Positions 34,905 to 43,256 are shown, counted from the stretch's first letter. The stretch is 64,000 nt of DNA from Psychrobacillus sp. OK032 (GCF_900111345.1 NZ_FOGY01000003.1:248001-312000), one strand, 5' to 3'. The notes: generated by a model not told the origin, from the letters alone. Made by a program: numbers and translations.

Positions 34905-35967
34905 TCATGGGGCAAATGCACATCATGTATATGAACGACTAGGAATCGAAATACCGAAAACGGTAATAGACTTTAGTGAAAATGTAAACCCATTAGGACC
35001 ACCGGCATTTGTCATGGAAAAATGGTCGACCTATGCTGGGTTAATCACAAAATACCCTGATCCGCATGGAGAGCCTTTTTTATCTGCTGCTGCAAAATAT
35101 CATAATATATCTGTGGATAACATCATCGTTGGAAATGGAGCAGCAGAACTATTCGCAAGTCTCGCCAAACGATATGAGAATAAACGTGCAGTGTTGATTC
35201 ATCCGACTTTTTCAGAATATGAAGCGACTCTAGCCCCTTATAATGTGTACATAAAAGAAATAATTGCAACAGGAGAGTTACCTTTAGACGAAGTGCTAGA
35301 TGAAATCGAATTTGCAGAAGTCATTTATATTTGCAGACCAAATAATCCAACCGGCCATTTGATTCCATTAAAAGAAATAATGCAAATAGCCGAATACGCG
35401 AAAAGATATAAATGTGAAGTGATTTTAGACGAAGCGTTTCTCGATTTTATCGATGAAAAAGAATCATTTATCCCATATTTAAAGGATTTTCCGAACGTTA
35501 TCGTCGTACGTTCCATGACGAAAATGTATGCAATTCCAGGTTTACGTCTCGGATATGCAGTAGGTAGCGAAGGCTTCATAAAAGATATTCGCTCCCGGTT
35601 GTCGCATTGGAATAGTAATGCAATTGCCACTACAATTGGGGCTGAATGTTTAAAAGAAGAGGCATATCGTATGAAAGCAATTGCTTATGCAACGGAAATA
35701 CGGCAGTGGTTTACCGATTTTCTCGAAAAGTGGAACTGCGTTGTATTGCCTTCTTCGACGAACTTTATTTGTTTCCAACTGCCAGAGGCTACACGTTCAA
35801 AAGCATTCTTCGAGTATTTATTGGCAAAAGGGTGCGTCCTTCGCCATACAGAAAACTTTAAAGGTCTCGATGGAAAATGGTTTCGAGTAGGCATGAAAGA
35901 AAAGGCGCATATGGAGCATTTGCAAAAGGAGATGACCGAATGGTTCGAGGAAAACTTGTCTTTATAA
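34891..35967 (+). CDS. cobD: L-threonine-O-3-phosphate decarboxylase (CobD-type aminotransferase fold)
   Basis: 358 residues from ATG 34891, 7 nt after GGAGGA; a TTG at 34876 overlaps that site. A fold-type I PLP enzyme: DFSENVNPLGPP near the N-terminus is the substrate-specificity segment of CobD and HisC. CRPNNPTGHLIP, VILDEAFLDF and the PLP lysine in VVRSMTKMYAIPGLRLGY follow. CobD makes (R)-1-amino-2-propanol phosphate for CbiB, encoded just upstream. HisC is the main alternative by sequence, but the operon decides for CobD. A PduX-type threonine kinase was not seen in the window. Confidence 0.9.
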   Translation: MALPNHGANAHHVYERLGIEIPKTVIDFSENVNPLGPPAFVMEKWSTYAGLITKYPDPHGEPFLSAAAKYHNISVDNIIVGNGAAELFASLAKRYENKRAVLIHPTFSEYEATLAPYNVYIKEIIATGELPLDEVLDEIEFAEVIYICRPNNPTGHLIPLKEIMQIAEYAKRYKCEVILDEAFLDFIDEKESFIPYLKDFPNVIVVRSMTKMYAIPGLRLGYAVGSEGFIKDIRSRLSHWNSNAIATTIGAECLKEEAYRMKAIAYATEIRQWFTDFLEKWNCVVLPSSTNFICFQLPEATRSKAFFEYLLAKGCVLRHTENFKGLDGKWFRVGMKEKAHMEHLQKEMTEWFEENLSL

Positions 35968-36470
35968 CAGGTGGCGTGCGAAGTGGAAAAAGTAACTTTG
36001 CCGAACGGTATGTCATGAACGAGCAAGCAAAACGAAACGTGTACGTTGCTTCTGGCATTGCAGTAGACGAGGAAATGCAGGAGCGCATCAATAGACATCG
36101 AAACGACCGTAGAAATTATCCAGTCGAATGGGTGACGATCGAGCAGCCAAGGCATATGGAGAGAATAGTTCCGCAAATCAAAGAAGGGGATGCCATCCTT
36201 TGGGATTGTGTCACGACTTGGCTTGCAAATGAGCTGTACGAAAGTCAAATGGATGAAGTAGAAAAGACATTATTCGCGGCAATTGATCAGTTATTAGAAA
36301 AAGTACAAGTACTAGTCGTTGTTTCAAATGAAGTGCTGGATGAACCAGTATCCAAATATGAATTTACAGCTCTATATCAAGAGTGGATTGGAAGGCTCCA
36401 CCAAAAGCTTGTAGCAAAAGCAGATCATGCCTTCGAAATGGAATATGGCATAAGTCATCAGTGGAAATGA
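35940..36470 (+). CDS. cobU: CobU, adenosylcobinamide kinase/guanylyltransferase (N-terminal motifs intact, C-terminus divergent)
   Basis: 176 residues from ATG 35940 after AAGGAG, overlapping cobD by 28 nt. The P-loop GGVRSGKS is at residues 11-18, and RINRHRNDR has the histidine that carries GMP in CobU. ILWDCVTTWLANEL and VVVSNEVLDEPVS follow. CobU phosphorylates adenosylcobinamide and then makes adenosylcobinamide-GDP. The end is unusual: instead of the normal EVGxGIVPxxxxxRxxRDxxGxxNQ loop it reads DEPVSKYEFTALYQEWIGRLHQKLV. That missing loop is present in the second CobU-like gene at 38571. Confidence 0.88.
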   Translation: MVRGKLVFITGGVRSGKSNFAERYVMNEQAKRNVYVASGIAVDEEMQERINRHRNDRRNYPVEWVTIEQPRHMERIVPQIKEGDAILWDCVTTWLANELYESQMDEVEKTLFAAIDQLLEKVQVLVVVSNEVLDEPVSKYEFTALYQEWIGRLHQKLVAKADHAFEMEYGISHQWK

Positions 36471-36473
36471 GGG

Positions 36474-37304
36474 ATGGATGTGAAAGGCTTAATGGTGCAA
36501 GGTACCGCTTCTAGCGTAGGGAAAAGTTTAGTATGCACAGCTATTTGCCGACTCCTTGCAAATGAAGGAAAACACGTGGCCCCTTTTAAATCACAAAACA
36601 TGTCTTCTTTAAGCACTCAAACAGAGGAAGGTTTGGAAATTAGTATCTCTCAAGCATTACAAGCAAGAGCGGCAAGAACCCCTTATGTAGCGGAAATGAA
36701 TCCAATACTGCTAAAACCTTCGGGGAATATGGAATCCGACATCATTATTCTAGGGAAAAAGTTGAGTAAAATGAACGGAATACATTATCGAGAGCGATTT
36801 TTTGAAGAAGGACAGAAACTTATTGAAAATAGCTTAAAAAGCCTTTCCACATCCTATGACTACTTAATTCTAGAAGGTGCCGGCAGCCCTGTGGAAGTGA
36901 ACTTAACGGATCGGGAATTAGTAAATATGCGGATTGCCGATTTAGTAGATGTCCCGGTTTTATTAGTTGCAAATATCGAGTATGGTGGGGTGTTTGCTTC
37001 TATAGTTGGCACACTAGCGCTATTGCCAGAGGCGCATAGAGCACGTGTAAAAGGGATCATTATAAATAAGTTTCGAGGGGACGTTTCTTTATTCCAAGAT
37101 GGAATTAACTTCATCGAATCGCATACAGGAATCGATGTTATTGGGGTCATTCCTTATTTTCCAAATGAATTAGAGGAAGAAGACGGCGAAGCGAAAAGTG
37201 GCGGGAATGCATCCGATGAACAAATAGAGGATTGGGCGAACCATTTTAAAAAGCATGTGAAATGGGAAATGATCATCTCTATTTTAAATGGGGTGAAGAA
37301 TTGA
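36474..37304 (+). CDS. cobQ: CobQ-like cobyric acid synthase lacking the glutamine amidotransferase domain
   Basis: 276 residues; complete CobQ is about 490-510. The N-terminal dethiobiotin-synthetase-like ATPase domain is intact: MVQGTASSVGKSLVCTAICR, FKSQNMSSLS, MNPILLKPSG, LILEGAGSPVEVNL, DVPVLLVANIEYGGVFAS and INKFRGD. After GVIPYFPNELEEED (near residue 225) the class I glutaminase half, with its Cys and His, is absent. The last 25 residues (EDWANHFKKHVKWEMIISIL) look like the normal C-terminal tail of CobQ. The domain therefore seems to have been lost internally. Whether it still amidates, for example with free ammonia, cannot be told. No frameshift was seen. Confidence 0.85.
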   Translation: MDVKGLMVQGTASSVGKSLVCTAICRLLANEGKHVAPFKSQNMSSLSTQTEEGLEISISQALQARAARTPYVAEMNPILLKPSGNMESDIIILGKKLSKMNGIHYRERFFEEGQKLIENSLKSLSTSYDYLILEGAGSPVEVNLTDRELVNMRIADLVDVPVLLVANIEYGGVFASIVGTLALLPEAHRARVKGIIINKFRGDVSLFQDGINFIESHTGIDVIGVIPYFPNELEEEDGEAKSGGNASDEQIEDWANHFKKHVKWEMIISILNGVKN

Positions 37305-38050
37305 ATAGCTTATTATTAGCACTTCAATTTTTCTCGATTATCCCAGTAAGCAAAAATTTACCGATGGAAAGACGCCCGATTACTGGTATGTATAGTATCT
37401 TCCCGTGGATAGGTGCTGTTATTGGGGCAATTGCTTGTCTAATGCTCTACTTTGAATGGAGTCCATTAATGACGGGTTTTAGTATTGTACTACTTGGCAT
37501 TATATTTTCCGGGGGCCTTCATATGGACGGGTTTATCGATACATCAGATGCATTTTTTTCTTATAAAGATCGAATAAAACGATTCGAAATATTAGACGAT
37601 CCAAGAGTCGGTGCATTTGGAGTAATGGCTGTTGTTTTACTCGTCATTGGTAAAGTAATTATTGTATCCGAAGTCCTTTCGGTACCGGCCTTTCATTGGA
37701 TTTTGGTTATACTTATTCCTTATTTATCTAGGACGGTACTTACACTGCTGTTTTCTTGCACAAATAGTGCCAAAACGAGTGGGCTTGCATACTTTTTTAA
37801 GCAAAAAATGAATGGGAATGTCGTCTTAATTGCGTCTGCATGTCACTTTTTTATTGGCCTTGCTGTTCTAGGATGGCTGACGGATTGGCTAATTGCCGTA
37901 ACATTTGCAGTTGTGTTGGTTGGTTTTATTTGCTTATTTCGCAATTGGGCTCTAAAGAATTTTGGCGGGGTTACCGGTGATTTGCTTGGGGCGAGTGTAG
38001 AAGTTTCGGAGGTGGTGTTATGGCTGACGCTTTTACTATTACTCTCATAA
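37301..38050 (+). CDS. cobS: CobS, adenosylcobinamide-GDP ribazoletransferase
   Basis: 249 residues, membrane protein with six or seven hydrophobic segments. It joins adenosylcobinamide-GDP to alpha-ribazole or its phosphate. The conserved parts are the N-terminal LLLALQFFSIIPVS, GGLHMDGFIDTSDAFFSYKDR with the acidic metal-binding cluster, ILDDPRVGAFGVMAVVLLV and GGVTGDLLGASVEVSEV. TTG 37301 overlaps the cobQ stop in a TTGA junction with GGGGTGAA upstream; ATG 37262 would add 13 residues not typical of CobS. It overlaps cobC by 31 nt. Confidence 0.92.
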   Translation: MNSLLLALQFFSIIPVSKNLPMERRPITGMYSIFPWIGAVIGAIACLMLYFEWSPLMTGFSIVLLGIIFSGGLHMDGFIDTSDAFFSYKDRIKRFEILDDPRVGAFGVMAVVLLVIGKVIIVSEVLSVPAFHWILVILIPYLSRTVLTLLFSCTNSAKTSGLAYFFKQKMNGNVVLIASACHFFIGLAVLGWLTDWLIAVTFAVVLVGFICLFRNWALKNFGGVTGDLLGASVEVSEVVLWLTLLLLLS

Positions 38051-38619
38051 GGCATTTGCCAACACAAGGAAACCGGGAAAGAAAATATATCGGCTGGACG
38101 GATGAACCGATTATTGGTGGAATCAATTCGAAAAAATTCTCTAGCCCGATCAATCAAGTGGTCGGCAGCGATTTAGTGCGCTGCAAACAAACAGCAGCGA
38201 AAGTTTTTAGTGGAATTCCTTATACGGCAAATGCAAACTTCAGGGAATGCTCCTTTGGTGATTGGGAGCAAAAAACATATAATGAATTAAAAGAAGATGC
38301 CTTATATAGAAAGTGGCTCGACAATCCTCGACAAAATGCTCCTCCAAAAGGTGAGTCGCTGGATCAAATGGAAAAGCGAGTGTTGCAAGCTTTTTATGAA
38401 GTGGTGGAAGAAGTAGAGCATCCGATTATTATTACGCATGGTGGTCCAATTCGCTATTTACTGACAAAATATGCAAACGTCGAAAAAAGTTTTTGGGATT
38501 GGGAAGTACCGCATGGGTGTAGCTACCAGTTGAAGTGGACGGATAAAAGAGACGTACTGGAGGGAAAGCGATGCACGTCATTTTCGGTGGAGCATTTAAT
38601 GGAAAACGAGCATACGTAG
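38020..38619 (+). CDS. cobC: CobC-like alpha-ribazole phosphatase (histidine phosphatase family)
   Basis: 199 residues. The phosphatase core begins TLIRHLPTQGNRERKYIGWTD with the catalytic RH, where most relatives have RHG/RHA followed by xT. CSFGDWEQKTYNEL, GESLDQMEKRV and the second histidine in IITHGGPIRYLL follow in the usual order. It removes phosphate from adenosylcobalamin 5'-phosphate or alpha-ribazole phosphate, the last step of the pathway. CGGAGGTGG precedes ATG 38020 inside cobS. Substrate assignment rests on operon position. Confidence 0.88.
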   Translation: MADAFTITLIRHLPTQGNRERKYIGWTDEPIIGGINSKKFSSPINQVVGSDLVRCKQTAAKVFSGIPYTANANFRECSFGDWEQKTYNELKEDALYRKWLDNPRQNAPPKGESLDQMEKRVLQAFYEVVEEVEHPIIITHGGPIRYLLTKYANVEKSFWDWEVPHGCSYQLKWTDKRDVLEGKRCTSFSVEHLMENEHT

Positions 38620-38960
38620 AGCAAAGAATTCAAGGACGAAGCGTGCAATGGGTGAATGCCGAGGAGGATATTCCAGTATTTTTGTCAAATACAGAAGTGA
38701 TCGTCGTTTTTGGGATAGAAAATTTGTTACAAACTAAGTTAGAAAAATGGCTCGAATGTTTGGAACGATGGAATGAAGAAATCGAAGTTATTGTAATCGC
38801 AACTGAAATTGGTAGAGGAATTGTACCGATGGAAGCAAGCACTCGCAAATTGAGAGATGACGTCGGTCGATTTTATCAACAACTTTTCACAAAGGCAGAA
38901 AGTGTTACGCGAATTTGGTACGGAATTTCACAAACAATAAAGGGAGATGTGTGGAGATGA
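38571..38960 (+). CDS. Second, shortened CobU-like protein with a degenerate P-loop
   Basis: 129 residues; CobU is normally 170-190. The start reads FGGAFNGKRAYVEQ (residues 5-18), in the place of the P-loop GGxRSGKS, with the key Ser/Thr replaced by Arg. The RIxxHxxxR segment with the guanylylated histidine is absent. In contrast IVIATEIGRGIVP, then RDDVGRFYQQLFTKAESVTRIWYGI, is the complete C-terminal CobU signature that the upstream cobU lacks. The two products are therefore complementary halves in motif terms. It overlaps cobC by 49 nt and pduO by 4 nt, so it is tightly embedded in the operon. Confidence 0.82.
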   Translation: MHVIFGGAFNGKRAYVEQRIQGRSVQWVNAEEDIPVFLSNTEVIVVFGIENLLQTKLEKWLECLERWNEEIEVIVIATEIGRGIVPMEASTRKLRDDVGRFYQQLFTKAESVTRIWYGISQTIKGDVWR

Positions 38961-39547
38961 AAATTTATACAAAAACAGGCGATAAAGGGCAAACAGGATT
39001 AATCGGAGGAAGAACTGATAAGGATAATGTACGTGTAGAAGCGTACGGAACAATCGATGAGTTAAATTCATTCATCGGAAAAGCTGTGACAGAACTAGAC
39101 CCAGCTATATTTGCGGATATTCTAGAAGATTTAGAAACAATTCAACATGAGCTATTCGATTGTGGCGGAGATCTTGCTAATGTATCGAATCGTCGAGTAT
39201 ATAAAATGACAGACGAACCAATCGAAGCAATGGAAAAACGAATTGATGTACTTGTGGAAGAAAGTCCAGCGTTAGAACGTTTCATATTACCAGGCGGAAC
39301 ACCAGCAGCTGCAACACTTCATATTGCACGCACCATTACAAGACGTGCAGAACGACAAGTAGTCACATTGACGAAGGCGGAAGAAGATGTTCCAACAGTT
39401 GTGCAACGTTATCTGAACCGTTTGTCCGATTATTTATTTTCCGCAGCTCGAGTTGCTAATGCACGAATGAATGTTTCGGATGTAGAATATATCCGCAGTG
39501 CAAAAGTATTCAAGAACGTAGGAAGTGTTAAAAAAGAGGGGGAGTAA
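38957..39547 (+). CDS. pduO: PduO-type ATP:cob(I)alamin adenosyltransferase
   Basis: 196 residues from ATG 38957 in an ATGA overlap, after GTGGAG. It transfers the adenosyl group of ATP to cob(I)alamin or cobinamide. The N-terminal KIYTKTGDKGQTGLIGGR phosphate-binding loop, VEAYGTIDELNSFIGKA and the C-terminal LPGGTPAAATLHIARTITRRAERQ (ATP- and corrinoid-binding arginines) are all present. The product, adenosylcobalamin, is the cofactor of IcmF encoded at 48439 and the ligand of the riboswitch at 30235. Confidence 0.95.
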   Translation: MKIYTKTGDKGQTGLIGGRTDKDNVRVEAYGTIDELNSFIGKAVTELDPAIFADILEDLETIQHELFDCGGDLANVSNRRVYKMTDEPIEAMEKRIDVLVEESPALERFILPGGTPAAATLHIARTITRRAERQVVTLTKAEEDVPTVVQRYLNRLSDYLFSAARVANARMNVSDVEYIRSAKVFKNVGSVKKEGE

Positions 39548-39552
39548 GTAGA

Positions 39553-40035
39553 GTGAAGCTTCGTTTACTAACACTTGCAGCAATGTTCGCAGCTTTATCG
39601 GCAGTTGGAGCATTTATTAAAATTCCAGTAGGAATTAATAGTGCGGCACTCGATACAGTGCCAGCGCTTATATCGGCTGCATTTTTACCACCTGTTTATG
39701 CAGGGGCAGCGTCTTTAATTGGACATTTATCATCATCTTTATATGCCGGATTTCCTTTTGGACCACTGCATATAATCATTGCAGCGGAAATGTTTTTGAT
39801 TTTATTTGTATTCACGAAGCTCCATCAAGCAGGGCGACATGTATGGAAATGGGTATTTTTTATCTTTGCGAATAGCGTGCTTGCAACACTTCCGTTTTAC
39901 TGGATCATTTCACCTGCATTTTTTGCGATGGCATTACCGGGGATAACGATTGCGACCGTATTAAACGCTGGAATCGCGATAGTCGTTTCTCCGGTTGTGG
40001 AGCGAGTAATGGAAAGAGTGAGAACACATGCGTAA
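39553..40035 (+). CDS. cblT: ECF transporter S component, probable alpha-ribazole transporter CblT
   Basis: 160 residues with about five membrane helices: residues 5-25, 33-55, 62-82, 95-115 and 125-148. The N-terminus LRLLTLAAMFAALSAVGAFIKIP, with a charged start and helix 1 AxxxA pattern, is typical of energy-coupling factor S components. The immediate downstream partner is CblS-like (4-nt-class overlap). In Listeria and Geobacillus this pair imports and phosphorylates alpha-ribazole. Translation starts at GTG 39553 after GAGGGGGA. The shared ECF ATPases would be encoded elsewhere. Specificity is inferred from context. Confidence 0.8.
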   Translation: MKLRLLTLAAMFAALSAVGAFIKIPVGINSAALDTVPALISAAFLPPVYAGAASLIGHLSSSLYAGFPFGPLHIIIAAEMFLILFVFTKLHQAGRHVWKWVFFIFANSVLATLPFYWIISPAFFAMALPGITIATVLNAGIAIVVSPVVERVMERVRTHA

Positions 40036-40690
40036 TGCGGTTTTATTGCCAAATGATTTAGTATTAACAACCGATAATTCTGCTGGGATCGGTGAAAAAG
40101 AAGCAGATGTTGTTCAAGTGACTGACGAAGTCGTTGGTTATTTTGCAGCGAGAGTTGCGCTGATGGAACAATGGGCAGCAGGAGCGCATCCAATTTCGAT
40201 TGTGGTGCATAACTTTTCTGGCAATAAAAGTTGGAATAAATATGTAGATGGCATAGAGATATTGTTTGTGGAAATAGATCGGCCTTGTCCAGTCATAACA
40301 GGCAGCACCGAATCAAATATGGAAACGCTACAATCCGCAATCGCCGTTACGATGATTGGCGAACAGCAAACTGCGAGCGTTGAAAATTATACCTGGTATG
40401 TGTATGGTATGCCATGCGTCGGTGAAGACGTTATGACAGAGTCCGAGAAAATTGCGGACATGAAAAAGATTTGGGACGGCATAAATAGTGGCCTAGTAGG
40501 ACGTATCTGGCCAGTCGGTTCCACTGGAATAGCAGAAGAATGCAAGCGACTCGGTTTGCATTATGAATTGAACAGCTGGGACGTAGTGAAATCAGCAGGC
40601 CCAGCAACTTCTGTGCTACTAGGAATAGCGAATAACCGAATCAAGGAAGCAAAATTGCATTTTGGAACGTATTTTGAAGAAATAAATTGA
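40028..40690 (+). CDS. cblS: CblS-like alpha-ribazole kinase (PurM/ThiL-type fold)
   Basis: 220 residues. The N-terminus DLVLTTDNSAGIGEKEADVVQV, then YFAARVALMEQWAAGAHPISIVV, follows the AIR-synthase/ThiL pattern of an aspartate, a DNSxGIG loop and an AxVALMExxAxGAxP helix. In Listeria CblS phosphorylates alpha-ribazole so that CobS can use it. The C-terminus GPATSVLLGIANNRIKEAK is a glycine-rich second loop. It overlaps cblT by 8 nt. No cobT is present in the operon, which makes an imported alpha-ribazole route the logical source of the lower ligand. It is the last gene before the operon terminator. Confidence 0.78.
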   Translation: MRNAVLLPNDLVLTTDNSAGIGEKEADVVQVTDEVVGYFAARVALMEQWAAGAHPISIVVHNFSGNKSWNKYVDGIEILFVEIDRPCPVITGSTESNMETLQSAIAVTMIGEQQTASVENYTWYVYGMPCVGEDVMTESEKIADMKKIWDGINSGLVGRIWPVGSTGIAEECKRLGLHYELNSWDVVKSAGPATSVLLGIANNRIKEAKLHFGTYFEEIN

Positions 40691-40696
40691 TTGAAG

Positions 40697-40728
40697 AGGG
40701 CTATCTCACATGGAGATAGCCCTTTTTA
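40697..40728 (+). terminator. Terminator of the B12 salvage operon
   Basis: GGGCTATCTC and GAGATAGCCC pair around ACATG, followed by five T. Confidence 0.88.
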
Positions 40729-40736
40729 TGAGATCT

Positions 40737-40813
40737 TTTTGTCGTGTTCGCGGGTGGTTATGTCGCGTTCACATATAGTTTTGTCGCTTTCAGAGCTAAG
40801 TTAGTCTCGCTTA
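40737..40813 (-). repeat. GCGACAAA 21-nt repeat cluster, reverse orientation
   Basis: On the minus strand: AAGCGAGACTAAC, GCGACAAAACTA, GCGACATAACC, ACGACAAAA with spacings near 21 nt and GAAC linkers. It begins 9 nt after the cblS terminator. The sense matches the cluster at 20580. Confidence 0.85.
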
Positions 40814-40898
40814 GCTATTTTCCGACATATAAAAGAAAATAATTCCAATAAAAATCATAACAATAAAATTTTCTAACAATTTAAATAAATAACCATTG

Positions 40899-40916
40899 AC
40901 TGAATGCTCATTCAGT
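40899..40916. promoter_or_regulatory. Candidate TetR/FadR-type operator upstream of fadF
   Basis: ACTGAAT-GCTC-ATTCAGT is an 18-nt inverted repeat with perfect 7-nt arms. It resembles the Bacillus FadR box TGAATGAnTAnTCATTCA. It lies about 90 nt before fadF in an AT-rich promoter region, and a TetR regulator is encoded in the same operon (47818). Confidence 0.65.
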
Positions 40917-41005
40917 TTTAATATTAAATTAATTCTTTATTAATCTATCAACCTAATGGTATTCTATGCATAATATCATTTTACGTCTTTAAGGGGGAGA
41001 ATAGG

Positions 41006-43159
41006 ATGAATCCATTGTTGATCGCAAACTGGTTACTGTTTCTAGCAGTTACTTTGTATGCAATTGGTTTGTTCGCATATTTATTAAAAACTAGATATGC
41101 GTATATCAAACTAGGAAAGAAAGTTGAGTTTGAAGATAATGTGAAAGAAAGGCTCCACAAAATTTGGGTGTATGTGTTTGGACAGAAGAAACTTTTAAAG
41201 GATAAGAAAAGTGGAATAATGCATGTTATGTTCTTCTATGGTTTTTTACTTGTTCAAGCAGGGGCAATTGATTTTATTTGGAAAGGTTTAGCGCCAGGTT
41301 CTCATTTACCACTTGGACCGCTATATCCAGCGTTTACTTTCTTCCAAGAAATTGTCACATTACTTATTTTAGTAGCAGTTGTATGGGCGTTTTATCGCAG
41401 ATACGTAGAGAAATTAGTTCGTTTAAAACGTGGATGGAAAAGTGGACTAGTGCTAATTTTCCTCAGTGGATTAATGCTCTCTGTTTTAATCGGTAATGGT
41501 ATGGGAATGATTTGGCACGAACACGCTGCTACTTGGTCAGAACCAGTTGCTTCAGCAATTGCAACTATTTTCGGATTTTTACCACCAACTGCTGCTGCCG
41601 CTGTTTTCTTTATCATGTGGTGGATACATTTAGTAATCTTGTTAACATTCTTAGTTTACGTACCACAATCGAAGCATTTCCATTTAATAACTGGTCCTGC
41701 AAACGTTTACTTCCATCGTTTAGATAATGTTGGGAAATTACGTCCGATCAATTTTGAAGAGGAAGAAGATGAAGAGGCGGACGAAGAAGCAATGCCATCA
41801 TTTGGTGTTGGGAATATACATGAATTTACACAAGCACAAATGATCGACTTCTACGCATGTGTAGAATGCGGTCGTTGTACAAATATGTGTCCTGCAACGG
41901 GAACAGGTAAAATGCTGTCTCCTATGGACTTAATCACAAAGCTTCGTGATCACTTAACATTTACTGGAGCAGTTGAAACGAAGGCAAAACCTTGGGTACC
42001 AGCACTTGCTTTCCAAGGGACAAGAGGTAACCAACTTGCGATGGCTGCTGGAGCAGAAGGGGCAATCATTGAAGACATTTATAGTCCGTCCTTAATTGGT
42101 GATGTGATTACCGAAGAAGAAATATGGGCATGTACGACTTGCCGTAACTGTGAAGATCAATGTCCTGTTATGAATGAGCATGTCGATAAAATTATTGACC
42201 TTCGCCGTTACTTAGTAATGACAGAAGGGAAAATGGATCCAGATGCACAACGCGCAATGACGAATATTGAGCGTCAAGGAAATCCATGGGGCTTAAACCG
42301 TAAAGAAAAAGAAAACTGGAGAGATGCTCGTCCAGATGTTCATATTCCAACGGTGAAAGAAGTATCTAAAGCTGGCGAAGAATTTGAATATTTATTCTGG
42401 GTAGGCTCAATGGGATCATTCGATAACCGCTCCCAAAAAATCGCGTTAGCATTCGCACATTTGATGAACGAAGCTGGAGTGAAGTTTGCGATTCTAGGCA
42501 ATAAAGAAAAGAACTCTGGTGACACACCACGTCGTCTAGGGAATGAGTTTTTATTCCAAGAGTTGGCAACATCTAATATTTCCGAATTTGAAAAAGCTGG
42601 TGTCACTAAAATTGTCACAATTGATCCACATGCATATAATATCTTTAAAAATGAATATAGTGATTTCGGTTGGAACGGGGAAGTGCTTCATCATACAGAA
42701 ATGCTGTACGACTTGGTACAAGCGGGTCGCTTAAAACCACAATACGCAGTGGAAGAAACGATAACATTCCATGATTCTTGTTATTTAGGTCGATACAACG
42801 ATGTATATGACGCACCACGAGAAGTATTAAAAGCAATTCCTGGTGTGAAATTAGTGGAAATGGATCGTAACCGTGAAACAGGAATGTGCTGTGGAGCAGG
42901 TGGAGGACTAATGTGGATGGAAGAGCATGTAGGAAACCGCATTAACGTTGCTCGAACTGAACAAGCATTAGAAGTAAATCCAACGATTATTTCATCTGGT
43001 TGCCCATACTGCTTAACGATGTTATCTGATGGTACCAAAGCGAAAGAAGTAGAAGAAAACGTTGGGACATACGATATTGCTGAATTACTGGAGAAATCTA
43101 TTTTCGGGGAATTCATACCGACGGCAGAAGAAAAAGAATTGGAACAAGTTATTCAATAA
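41006..43159 (+). CDS. fadF: FadF, membrane iron-sulfur oxidoreductase of fatty acid oxidation
   Basis: 717 residues. The N-terminal 230 residues hold about six membrane helices of a NarI-like cytochrome b domain. Two 4Fe-4S motifs follow, CVECGRCTNMCPATGTGK (from residue 285) and CTTCRNCEDQCPVMNEHV (from residue 376). Two CCG-type domains come last, HDSCYLGRYNDV and CCGAGGGLMW (near residue 628), with SGCPYC. This is the layout of B. subtilis YwjF/FadF, thought to pass electrons from acyl-CoA dehydrogenase via ETF to the quinone pool. AAGGGGGAG precedes the ATG. A terminator after it separates it from the thiolase gene. Confidence 0.92.
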   Translation: MNPLLIANWLLFLAVTLYAIGLFAYLLKTRYAYIKLGKKVEFEDNVKERLHKIWVYVFGQKKLLKDKKSGIMHVMFFYGFLLVQAGAIDFIWKGLAPGSHLPLGPLYPAFTFFQEIVTLLILVAVVWAFYRRYVEKLVRLKRGWKSGLVLIFLSGLMLSVLIGNGMGMIWHEHAATWSEPVASAIATIFGFLPPTAAAAVFFIMWWIHLVILLTFLVYVPQSKHFHLITGPANVYFHRLDNVGKLRPINFEEEEDEEADEEAMPSFGVGNIHEFTQAQMIDFYACVECGRCTNMCPATGTGKMLSPMDLITKLRDHLTFTGAVETKAKPWVPALAFQGTRGNQLAMAAGAEGAIIEDIYSPSLIGDVITEEEIWACTTCRNCEDQCPVMNEHVDKIIDLRRYLVMTEGKMDPDAQRAMTNIERQGNPWGLNRKEKENWRDARPDVHIPTVKEVSKAGEEFEYLFWVGSMGSFDNRSQKIALAFAHLMNEAGVKFAILGNKEKNSGDTPRRLGNEFLFQELATSNISEFEKAGVTKIVTIDPHAYNIFKNEYSDFGWNGEVLHHTEMLYDLVQAGRLKPQYAVEETITFHDSCYLGRYNDVYDAPREVLKAIPGVKLVEMDRNRETGMCCGAGGGLMWMEEHVGNRINVARTEQALEVNPTIISSGCPYCLTMLSDGTKAKEVEENVGTYDIAELLEKSIFGEFIPTAEEKELEQVIQ

Positions 43160-43215
43160 ATAGTGATTTTAATATTGCAAATAGTTTAATAGTTTCGTAA
43201 ACTAGAGGTAACAGT

Positions 43216-43244
43216 AAAGGGAGTATTCGATACTCCCTTTTTCT
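43216..43244 (+). terminator. Terminator between fadF and the thiolase gene
   Basis: AAAGGGAGTA and TACTCCCTTT pair around TTCGA, followed by TTTCT. Confidence 0.85.
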
Positions 43245-43256
43245 AACAAGTCAAAT

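Noticed and set aside
41278-41496. Additional short frames inside fadF and other long genes
   Set aside because: Frame shadows of well-supported genes without Shine-Dalgarno sites or family resemblance.
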